DNA from: Climacteris rufus
Lineage: Eukaryota; Chordata; Aves; Passeriformes; Climacteridae
NCBI GenBank assembly: GCA_013398175.1
Contig: VZRZ01005482.1
Location: 1,849,193-1,913,192 of the forward strand
Length of the DNA stretch: 64,000 nt
Reading direction: 5' to 3'
The stretch's first letter is position 1; each line of letters begins with the position of its first letter. The notes under the pieces were generated by a model. The model saw only the letters and a list, made by a program, of their open reading frames with translations, had not been told where the DNA came from and ran no database searches. Made by a program: the position numbers and the translations under genes. This document shows positions 26,001 through 38,000 of the stretch, in pieces.

Positions 26001-29000
26001 ACTCTGCCATTACCACACTGGGGCTGTTCTGCATTTTGGTTTGGGTTTGATTTGTATTTGTTAAGGCAGGGCCCTCTGAGTCATCCAAACTAGAAGGGAA
26101 AGAGAAGCCAATTTGGGGAGAGAAAGTAGAGGAAAGGAAGAATGTAACACACAGACTACTCTCTGTCACTGTCCAGGCTTGTTACAGAGGTAGCTCTTAA
26201 GCAAACTTCACAGACAGGCGAGTGGAAGAAAGAAACTACTTCTGACAAATAATCTAAATGCACATACCATGCACCTCTTTTTTTCCTCTTCCAAACAGAA
26301 CTCTAAGTACTGTTTCCAACTGAGCAGCAAACCTCAAGCCATCTAGTCAGGTTTCCAGCAGTACAGTATAATTTTTGGTGAAAATTAACAAACACAAAAA
26401 AAGATTAAATGTTCCTTCAAACACCTGAAGTTCCCAAACTCTCTGCATAGAACACTTCTTTTGTTCTCTGAAGTGACATTATCAGTGTTCTGCTAGCCCT
26501 GTGTTTCTTAATTAGCTGCACTGGAGTTCACTGACAGTCCGATTTTGTAACAGCTACAGCACCTTTTCCACACATGCACCTCTCTTTGTCAAATACAACT
26601 TATTAATAATTCTACCTACTTCTAGAGGATAAGGAAAGAGTAACTTCAGACCTCTACTGAATAAACAACATTTACGTAAAATACCTATAAATCTGGAATT
26701 CTTTCAATACATGTAAGAAAAAGAAATTGTTCTAGTTAATAAATACTCAGGAAAGCAGTTCATTATTTGTGTGTGCATCAGAAACACAAACCCATTTTAG
26801 GATTATCTTTACATTCTCATGTGTTACATACATCTACACATATATTTTTACACACTTGGTTCATCAACAGAGCAGGCTACTCAGAATGCCATTATGGAAA
26901 ATATTTGTAACCAATCTATTCTCCAGACCTGCTCTTTCCACTCTTCTTGGCACAAAAGGCTGGAAAACTTTCTCTTGATATTGGTTAAAGTTTGTATGAA
27001 TAGCAAACCAGAGAATTCAATTCAAGTTCAACACTGATTTAAAAAAAAGTTATGGTCAGCTTTTTTGTGTATCAAACCTGAATATGTATTAGAGAGATAG
27101 GACATTTCAATGTCAATTTTTGCTAAATTGAAGTCAGCCTCAAAAACTGCAGTGACAGACAACACTTTCATTGGAAACTAGGCATTTAATTTGTTAAGAA
27201 GATATTAATAATGACAGTGTTCTCAGACAATAGCATCTGAGAACACACTCATTGTAGTGTGTTTATACAAACACAAAATTTGGCCCAAAATGTTTTTAGT
27301 ACGGCATCTAAGTGTAGCTTAATACTTCCTTGAAATAAAAGTTGGGTAATACATCATATAGAAAATAACTTATATATTGCCTGGTTAAATTAAAAAAAAG
27401 TTATAACAGGTTACAGGAAAATGAACTAGGTTTCAGTAGAAAAAGAACATTTATTTCCTACAAACATTCAAGTAGCCTCTAAGCTCCACCATAACATACA
27501 AACACGTTTTTTGGTAGCACAAGAAAACAGAGCTATATGCAATTTCCTAAAAATCACTCCTCACCAAACTAAAAAGGGAAATGTGTTTCATGATCATACC
27601 AGTGGAAACATCCTTACTTAATATTCAGTTACTTACAGATTTGTTGTCCAGCCTGCGAGATCTCCACTGTCCATGATAAGGTGATTTCCATCCAAGAGCC
27701 CAGGGGGGCTACTAGAGAAGGCAGGTGTTGGAGACTGGGAAGAAAGAGAATCCATACTCCCTGTTGGGGTGTCTTCTCTGGGAGAGCTGTGACTGTCAGC
27801 TAGAAAAGAGAGAACAAGTCAGAAGGATACTCAAAGAATCTTCTCATGAGCCAACGAATCTGCCTTGGAGATAATGTTCTGAAAAGAGGAAACCGTACTG
27901 TCCCATCTCCACTGGACATTTTGGAGGACAAGCACTCTCCCAGTATTTCCCCCATTGTTATTGCCAGGCTATCTTCACAACACAATGTATTCCCATTCTC
28001 CTTTTCAGCATGTGTTTCATGTGAATGAAATACTAAATTTTGAGGGGCTTTTTTTAGGCAAAGGCATCACTTCAGATAAAAAAGTAGTTTAGGCTATACA
28101 CATTTGCACGTCTCCCTAAAAACAGTCTCTAAGGACAATTTAACACACATTTGAGGAAATTATTGCTCTCCAGTACAATAAGCACAATCTTCCCAAACAT
28201 GAAAGAATGACATTTATAAAGGTCAGAATAAGAAAGAGATCTCTAACAAACACACAATATCTAAGAATGTTACTTTTATTACTCTTTTTTAATGGTGATA
28301 CTTTTAAGAGAACTCGTATTCTGATCTACTATTTGTTTTTGTAGGCTACTATTAGAATATCACTTGAGAGGCAACATACTCAGATACGATTGATTGAGAA
28401 AACATTAAAGAACTCCATTCCTATCCCAAGGACAGTAAGATAAAGTTACCAATGTGTCACAGCACTCACTGCAAACCATGCTGACACATCAAGCCAAACA
28501 CCACATTCTTCACTGAAAAGCTAACCTTCACCCACATAGCTTTTCCTTTTCAATCTTTTTTATTTTAAACATCAACTGTACATTTCATAAATTCTAAAGG
28601 AGCTGTATGAAATGAGGGTGTTTGCAAACAGTAAAGTATCCAGCACAGCTAAATCAGCAGTCTCAAATGGGGCTGTGGCTGTTTTCAGAATATTAATATT
28701 TAAGAATTCCAAGCCGCCCCTCACAAGGCTCCCTGCATCCTTTCCTCTGTCCATCCTACTCCCAGTAGCACTTGTGAACACAACCCACAGGCCTAACAAA
28801 ACACCAGCACAAAAGTCTAGAGAGGAGTAGGTACCACTGCCCCCAGTCTTTGTAAAAGTGTTCTGCTCTTTTGGGGCCAAAAGCTTTGGGGGAAAAAAAC
28901 CCAAATCCTAAAACAGTATCAAAATCATATGATTCAAAGATGTTGAAATATTGTGCTTGCTTTACAAGCCATATCTCCTATATACGATAATATACAAGAT

Positions 29001-32000
29001 GAAGTCCTGTACAACATTACTTGCTAATTCTAAATGAATTAGCATCTGATCAGGGAACAACTGAGCTTAATTCTACTTCATCAAGATAAGCAGTACTGTT
29101 GCAATGGTTTCTTTCATTTATTATTTTTTCTTATTTAACTAAACGTGCAACACCACAACAAAAAATGTGGACAATGAAAAGCCACCCTCACTGGATAAAA
29201 TCTTCCTCACAACTTTATTACAGCCTCAACAAGCTCAATTTCTTCTGCTTCAAAAGCTTAAAGTTAGCAAAGCCTTCACCTGCTTCCTCAGCCATCTCAT
29301 CCTCACCCCCTCCCAGCAGCTCTCAGAGAACAGCTTCCCTAGAGAGTAAAATGACATACAACTGAAAACAGTGAAATGATAAAAGTGATCATCTGAAAAT
29401 TTCTCCCTAAGCAGCTGCTAATTTAAGGATCTAAATTAGCCCATAGTAACAAAGTGTGATAAGCTCTGAGGAGGAGAACATTAACCTGGGAAAATGAGTC
29501 ACTTGCACAGTAGCCCAGTCCTCCTCACCTGGCACCTCCTCACTGCATCCAGGCCACAATGCTGCTGCTCAACATTTACATAACATGAGAATCGTAGGAG
29601 TGTCAGGTAAAAACGAATTAATTACATCTAATTTGCAGATGTATGTGTCACAGTGATAAACATCAGAGATTAAATAGTGATACTGCAACCTTACTTCATA
29701 AATTCCTTAGAACTAGACTTAAATCCTTTTAACTCATCACAATTTATTTTCAAAGTAGTAGTATTAGCACAACCTAGATTATCAAACTATATACACCATG
29801 CTAGAAGGCTACATTTACCTCAACCACTCACTTAGCATTACTAAAACAGTAGAAAGTAATATTAATCTACTTTATATTATGAACACAAGAAACTCACAGC
29901 ACCTAACTATGGAAAGCAGAGGGTAGTCTGTTGAATTGTTTCTCAGAACATATAGAAAAAGTAAAAAAAACACTAAACACTTCAGTCACTCACAGCAGAG
30001 TCAACACTGGAGACTGTAGTATACAGGCAATTACAACTGACATTATCATAAGTTAAACTGTGTGTTAAATCTTTCCTCAAATTTTACTTCTTCCTTCCTG
30101 AGCCAGTGTTTTCTCACAGTCTGTACTGCACTGAACTCCCAAAACTAAGATTAGGTCTTGAACACTAAAAACAAATCAGGTATTTAAACAGGAAAATGCC
30201 TGTTAAATTCTGTGGGATTAAGTAAAAACCCTCTAAAAACATGTTCAAAGCCACTTTACATTTCTGATGTCTTCAATTATCTCCTCTTGTAAAGGAAAAC
30301 AATATTTTTATTCAGGAAGAGGAATTCTGTATAACTGCAAATACAGATGACTAATGACCATCTAGCACACTTTGATGATTAAAAACAATAGATGCTCAAA
30401 ACCTAAGTCTTCAAAACACAGGGTCATTGCTATGATTTCAACAGCATAAAGGTCTCACCCTGTATGTCAGTGCCAAAAGTTCTGCTAACTTCAGAAATTA
30501 CAGTAACTCCTGTACATGGCAGAGGCCATAGAATTGGGCCTCATTATCTCTTTATTCAGCTTAATAACCTGCTTTTGATTAATGCCCATCTCACATTGGG
30601 GTCAAACTACATCTTCCAAATAGTCATTGTCTGAAAACATCAGTAGATGATGAAGGGAATGAAGAATCAATTGGCTACTAATTAACATACTTACCAATTA
30701 TTCCATGCATCTTCACTTTGTTAGGCCTTATTTTCAGGCATGACCCATGTAATAGGCACTTTTAATTACTACAGTATCTCTCATACCAGGTCTTTGTGCT
30801 GTGTGAAGGTATTTAAATGATCTCCTTTTTAAGTTTAACACTGAATTTCTTATGGTAAGGGATGTTGTAGCTCTGGAATCATGCACCTGCTTTATAAACC
30901 TGTTACAATTTCCCAGTGTTCTTTCTGAAGAGGATACGTTGGATGTAATTCTAAGATTTTTTTTGTTGTGGTTCCAGCAGAACAACATAAAGCATTCATT
31001 CCATCACTTACTCCTACTCATCAATCCCATTTGTACTTTTTTTTGCCATGGTTTTAAATTAATAATCTGATGAGCTGACTGCCCTCTGTGACCAACAGAC
31101 TTAGCAGTCTTTTTTTTTTTAAGGATATGCTCTATTCTGTAACTATGGGCTACATTTTCCCTCTAAAATCTGTAGATTTGTTTCTCAATACAACCACATT
31201 TATTTTCTTTGAATGGTTGCAGCTTAGCATGCAACCACAACTGCTACTGCCTGTCATTATTTGCCATTCTCCCGACTTTGTCCCATGTGCAAACATATCA
31301 TCAAGGATTTGTATTTACCTTTCTAAATACTGCTAACTCCATTAGCATTCCTCCAGTTACTTCAAACTTCTTCAGCAAGCTACAAAGTGTTTTAAAAACG
31401 AATATTGCAAAGCCATACAACCCTGTGACCAAAGACTTTTGGGATGAGTTAGATGACTTTGCATTATACAAAATACTCACCTAGCAACAGGCCTACCTGT
31501 GAATATTTCTTCTTCATCCCTAAATCATGCATCAATTATCGTAACAAAACTCTTTTAACGCTTCTTCAAAATTTGTAAACAGACTTCCAGCTATTTCCTC
31601 TTTTCTCACCCTCCCTGCCCTTTTCCTGTTTTTTGCTTTGTAGAGCCACTAAAGATCCTAACTTGCTGAAGATCTGTCCTTTAAGTTTTGACATAATTTG
31701 TTTCTTAAAGTGTGTATAAAGGACATTGCTGGAATTAAATCAGCTTTATGGGTTTCCTTTTACCTCAGAAGTCAGGGGCTCCTACTATTGACAGTCTAAT
31801 ATTTTTTACTGTTTCTCTCCTCTCACTCCTCTTTACCTCCAGCATTGTTCTCCAGTGAGCAGCATTGTCAGGTTTCCCACTCCTATGAAAATGCTGACTG
31901 CCACATTGGACTGACAGGTCCTCTCGAAGAGGAGCTCCAGAAACTTCCTATTCTTCTTTTCTACAACTCAAACTCTAACGAGCTCTTACCTTATAAAACA

Positions 32001-35000
32001 TGCAAGATGTGATTTCCTTTAAAGCTCATTTATATCATTCTCGGAGCATATACTTTGGTGTTCTTGGTGCCTTCATTCTCTCCTTCTAAAAATGTCAATC
32101 CCCCTCCTTTTTCTCTCCTGTTACACTCCTCTTTGGGTGCCAGAGAGTGCCAGAACAGATGAAGGACATGAGGGTTCTCAGTACAAAAGCAGTAAGTCTG
32201 TATGACATCTCACAAATTTTTGTCAACATTCCAGCCATCAACTCTTCACCTTTTCTTCTTCATATTTGTGGGAAGGCTCTGAGTGCCTTCAGCCCTCAGC
32301 TTGGCCATCTTTCCAGAGATGACACCAAGCTGCTTCTACAATTCATGTCCCCATCCTACGCAAATAGGTGTAAGATCCAATTTTACTCTCAAGAGAGTTA
32401 AAAACTTGTTTCACATTCTCACCACCTTTTGCATACTATTTAAATTTTTTGACTGCTTGGATCCTTTTAAACTGTCATGTAAATTATCTTCTTGTTTCAC
32501 TGATCTAATCACAACACTCATCCAAGCCTTTGCAATTTCTCTGTGCCTCTGCAGCAGACACCCCGTGCTTTGCCTTTGTGGCTGTTCATAGTTCACACCA
32601 GCCCTATCGAGAAAGTACTAATATCTTAGGCTGATCCTAACAATTTACTGGTGTGTCTAGCTGGTACTATTTACCTTCAGTTTCTAACCCAAATATCCTT
32701 CCTCCTTCCCTCCTTGTGTCACCCCCTCTCATAATGACAAATACCCACAAACTACCTGCATAGACTAAGACCTACCTCATCCAGCTTTCCTCTAGAAAAT
32801 ACATAACCCTCAATTCATTTTCCCTTTTATCTGGATGAGCATCACATAGTAAATGCTCTCAGACCCTCCTTACCAGAAATCTGAATTCAGCTTCTACCTA
32901 AGCAAGCATGACATGTCTCCCTGTTGCCTTTTTTCCTCCTTTTTCCATCTGGCTAGTCTAAGAATATTTTTTGTTGGCATTCAAAGATGAAAAAAACCCT
33001 GAAATACTTTGGCAGTGTCAATAATCAGATCCTTACTTTACTCTGAGAATTCTAAATAAGAAAAAGCATTTGTATTAAGAACCACAAAAAGCAGAGATTT
33101 AACACTATTAGTTACTTGCCTAAGTGACAGAGTTTTCTTCCAACTTCAGCTTAAGTAAACGGATGAATGACATGCTTTAGTATTAAAAGCAAGAACAATC
33201 TTTAATGTCAACATTACAACCAATGTGTATAGTTTAAGGGTTACCAGGGGACAAAAACAGTTTATGAAAGAGAATGTTTCTGGAGTAAATGAGGGATATA
33301 TGACTGTTTCTGTTGAGATACACAGAATAGGCAGAACAGAACTGTCATATATGATTTAAATGGTCACCACATAGGCAAATCGTGACAAAATAAGAGTATA
33401 AAAATCCATCTTATTCACTTTGACGAAAACAGATTGAGTCATAAACAAGGGGGAGGGAGAATTACTGAGGAGAGTAGGTTAAAGATGCTGCAAAATTCCC
33501 TGTTGCCACCTTCAAGCCTGACATTTTGTGCATCGCAAGGTGGGGAAGCAGCAGCTGCACTGCTGTGCAGTCACCCATCCTCCCCCATCAGCATCACAGC
33601 TGCATCCAACTCTGACACAACAAACATTCCTTCCCCATAAATAGCTAACTTGCCACAATAATACAGAAGTTCAACCAAGTAGAAAGTAGCTATGCTCTTA
33701 TGATAATTTGTGGGTATGTATTATGTTTTCATTTTAATAGGAAACTCATAGATCAGGGATACAAAAGAAATATTAGTATCATAAATATCCTCTTTCAAGC
33801 AATAACTTAGTTCCAAGTGTTAGATCTCCAGCATCTACAGAGAACAGACACAAAAAAACATAACCAAAGTTGCCTCACATAGTTAATAAATCTTTAAATG
33901 ATACCATGAAACAATGTACCAACCACTCTCCAAAGGTTTCAGCCAGGAAAGCTAGAAGTAACTCCATTGGAGAAAGCTTTCTGTGACCAAATGATCAGAG
34001 GACTCTGCAGTCAAGAACAGCCTTTTCTAGAAGCAGGGCTGCACCCTTTGTTCACTATTTACAGTACAACTCATCCTGTGGGTAATCAGAGCAACACCAA
34101 GTGAACTCAGACATCCTTCCACTTCTCCAAATTTTTAAGGTTTTTTGAATTAATGAAGCCAACTCATCTGTCTCTCAGTAAATTAAGAAACTGTGTACTT
34201 TCCCTTATCACACCACTAAATTGTTTCAATGTGGTCAATTGTTTATTACTCAACTCCAGACCACAGAAACTGTGCTATTTAAACATGTTTCCAAATCAAG
34301 GTGAAAGCCTGACTGAAAGCTAATAGTGACCTATTATTTGATTTAAAAAATAATCATAAAGAATGCTAAAACTAAACAAGAGAGTTATTTGACTGCTCCT
34401 GAATAATGGGTATTTTGGAGGTCAGAGTCTTGTAAACGCTTAGAAAAATAGATTTGTATTACCACATTCCACTATCCAAAAGTACCCATTAATATCCTCA
34501 GCATGTAGCAAATCCTGTACACTGCAGCACTGCCTTCCTATGCAGTTAGCTCTTACATAAATTTAGACATCATAGACTCATACAGCCTAAAGCCAGCAGA
34601 GCAAATGGACAGCAGACAACCCACATAACCCATCAGTTTCATGCTGTCACCCTGAACACATGCAGCAAGAATCAGATCTCTGTGCCAGCTACTTCTTTTC
34701 TCTCAGACAAAATAATTTACACAATTATTCTAGCTGACTACAGTTTTTCCTAGATAACGACCAACTTTGATATATTTTTTCAAACGTGTGCATGTAGCAG
34801 CCTGTGTATCTTAGGCACAAAGTAGCTTTCCTGTAGAAAGGTTGTTTTTCCCAACCCCATAATGGTTCAGTATGTCAGAAAAGGAGCAAGCTGTGCTAGA
34901 CAGAATTTGCCTCAAGACTGGATGATGCAACACAAGAATTGTAGCCAAAAAGGCTACAAGGTGTTTGAGTTGGGGCTAGGAAAGGGAAAGAAATGTGCTC

Positions 35001-38000
35001 ATCTGCAGGTTACTTAGGGGCAAGTGGGGTTTGGGAACCATCATCCTGTCCTGGCCTTCTTCTTTTTGATATTTTTTGTCTAGTTTTTAAAATCCAAAGT
35101 TCAATTATAAGCAAGTGTCTTTCTAGACAAACACCCTGTATCATTAAACAATTAACCTGCAAACATTAAGCAATTATTTCAATAAATATTCCCCTTACTG
35201 TAGGTCATCTCTCTAAATTCAGGAGAAATACTACTTGGATTATTTTGCATCAATAAAATCCCAAAGACACATAGTGTTTCACTGAGCAAGCTAAAACTAA
35301 AATGGGTAAAAAATCCCAATTTATTCCTCAAGCTGTGGAAAAACAGTTCACGACAGTCACGGATACAACATTGGGATGTTAATTTATATCACATAATTAA
35401 ATTTTGAAATGCAACAGAAATCAGAAGCAAGCATGCAGAGGGGTTCCTCTTTTGATTTGTACACACCATGATAACAAGAGCAGTATCTAAACTCACAGAT
35501 TACTCATTTTTACCAGAGTTGGCTTGGCAGGAAACCACACATGACCTCCAGCCTTACCAGGCTGGCCAGATGCCACACAATTTCATGGCTAAAAAATGCA
35601 ACGATGAACTGAAGTTACTTCCTGAAAACCCTGACAAAGAGTAAGATAAATAGACTGTCCCACCGCTATCACAGCCTTTTGATAGCACTGAGTGGCTTGG
35701 GTTTACACCTCTCCAGGCAACATTAACCTGTGGTCCAGCCTTGTATTGAAACATACAACAGAACATCTCTAGTCTAATCCATGAGAATGAGAACTGTGAA
35801 AAACCAGAGCAGATCAAAAAGGGGTACAATCATCAGGGCTAAAAGTTCCCTAATTCAGCAGCACTTCTTAAATACCATCAAAAACTCCAAAGTCCATGAA
35901 AATATTCTTCCATGTTTCCTTTATTGTTTCGCTGGCAATACAGGCACCAATCAGGAGAAAAATGTGTCTGCAAGGGTCCTCCCATCCCCAAAAGGCAAGG
36001 TGTTCAAAAACTCTGTCCCTGAGCTGTCAAACAGAGATAATATCATGCTGTTGTCTCCTCTTCTCTTGCTGTTTCGCTTGCTTCACTTGCAATTACTTCC
36101 TGTGACTTATTCAAAAAAGTTTCTCACCAGTAATTCTGCAACCGTGGTTTCTTACCAATAATTCCACAACTTGGCTAATTAAAAAGATTAACTGCTACCA
36201 CATTGTGTATGTGACGGGTTTCTCATAAGAAAGCCACTGAAATATTTTCGCTATGCTGCTGACACTTGGCTATGCATCCTTCCACATTTTGTTCACCTCT
36301 CTCCTTGTGCCGTAACAGTGACTTCAGAGGAATGGATGAAGCGGGATACCTATGGCTTATTAAAAAAAAACTACTGAAAACAAGCTAAGCAGCCCCTAAG
36401 GGAAGTTTTGTCAGTTGTTTCAATTGAACATCCAGGTGACATGTTTGTTGATCTCCCCTAAGAAAACCTTCAATCTCCCTGTTGGTTCAGCAAGTCACAA
36501 GAACAGCTGGCAAGGAAAGAAGTGACAGTAATGTAATTCACCTTGCACTAAGTGCAACTTTCAAAAGAAGAACACAGGAAATAAGAGAAAAAGAAGAGCA
36601 AACAGGACAAAGACTTCCAGAAACTTATTTTCTGCCTGAATGAAAACCACTGAGGGAGAGGGAGTAGAACAGGAAGAGAAGTATTTTCTAACTTATATAT
36701 CAGCCTTATAGAAAGTCCACCGGCTTCCCCCTGCAAGATGACCTCTGCTATCCTTGTCACCAGTGAAGGGAAGCAAGAGGGTTTTCATGTGAGGAAACAC
36801 CTAATTCAGTGAAATGCACATTCTCATCCACAGGAAAATGACTGAAGAGCTGAACAGCTACAAGTCTTTGTTCTACTTACACTCCTGTGTGCTGGGTGAG
36901 AGAATTTACTTTAACCAACAGAGGTTGGCCAGGGCACAGCTGGCATGTAGCAAAGCTACGTCACTGACTTCCATGCCTGGGATTAATGGCTTTTAGCATG
37001 CCAAATTGGCCTTCTTACAGCATTATGTGCCCCTGCATGTCTGTGTGCAGAAGGCAGAGAATTAAAGAGATGAAGGATTATTACAGGAGATCAGAGATTT
37101 TTAATAATGTCTGGCCTCAAGGAAAGACTGACCCTTTCTCCTGAACTCCCCATTCCTTCTTTAAATTCAGATTCTAGTTTTAAATCTATTTAAGTTCCCT
37201 TTCCCCACCCCTCACTCCTGTTGTATGCATGTGTGGGAACACGTGGATGTGTTTACTTTGAACATTTCTATAGCCTCTAGATTTCACACACTGAGAACAG
37301 ACAAGCACTGGAAATTATAGTAAGGCAATTCTCACACAGCCATGAAGATCTGATACACCTTACTCAAAAAAGATGTCAAAGTTGGGAGATGTTTACTCCA
37401 TCGTGACACTTAAATTTGAATTTTGATAACAGTGCAGCAAGTAGGCTGTAGCAAGTAGATTACTCACAGGGATAACAATAGCCAGACAATGTATAATGTG
37501 TATACAAAGTATGGACTAAAATGATTCCATACTTCCAAGAAAACAAGTATCTTCTATGGACCCAAAGCTTTCCAAGCCAAAGTCGACTATCTGACAGGAA
37601 ACCAGGACCCACTGTTACATAAGAAAAAGCTTCACCTTTGCTGGCAGTAGCTCAAAAAGACTTTTAACTTTGTGTAGCACACATCCTACTCGGAGCCATC
37701 AGGTGGAAAAAGCTGTGATAGATCACATAGAATTGCAGGAACTATTCTTGCAGCAAGATGAAATACAAACTGTCTGAAATTCCACATGGCAAACAGCAGT
37801 CATCCTGATCCTCCCCTCATGACTAACATTGGTGCACTTATTTTGTGACAGCATAGCTGTGTTCTGCTCAGCTGTTAACAAAAGCTTTGTAAGCAAGTGT
37901 TGCAAGCCCTTATGGCTTTCTGATATGCCTATGTAGCTGCTTTTCTTTCCATTTCCCCTACTATGTGCCAGGTTACAGAAACACTTCCAAGCAGCAGATT

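Larger units (their letters stand above)
17306..27636 (-). other. ARHGAP10: ARHGAP10 intron (10.3 kb) in the linker region
   Basis: The intron has donor GTAAGT and acceptor TTTCCTCTTAG. It holds a CR1 tail (19420-19492), a T-run (20452-20466), a long purine tract (21713-21818) and the long open frame at 25522-26169 that may include an unannotated cassette exon. Elsewhere nothing is recognised. Confidence 0.9.

Noticed and set aside
28572..28904. 110-codon minus-strand open frame just upstream of the 27637-27799 exon
   Set aside because: Its composition is not obviously protein-like. It has no homology I recognise, and nothing ties it to the adjacent exon.
32283..32400. GATGACACCAAGCTG-like stretch resembling a CR1 reverse transcriptase FADDTKL motif
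   Set aside because: Only about five residues match in one frame, the key Phe-Ala is missing, and the flanking sequence does not continue the reverse-transcriptase domain.
35781..36161. 126-codon plus-strand open frame in the 14.7-kb intron
   Set aside because: Antisense to the gene, no recognisable domain, and no flanking splice or promoter signals seen. Of a length expected by chance in a 64-kb window.
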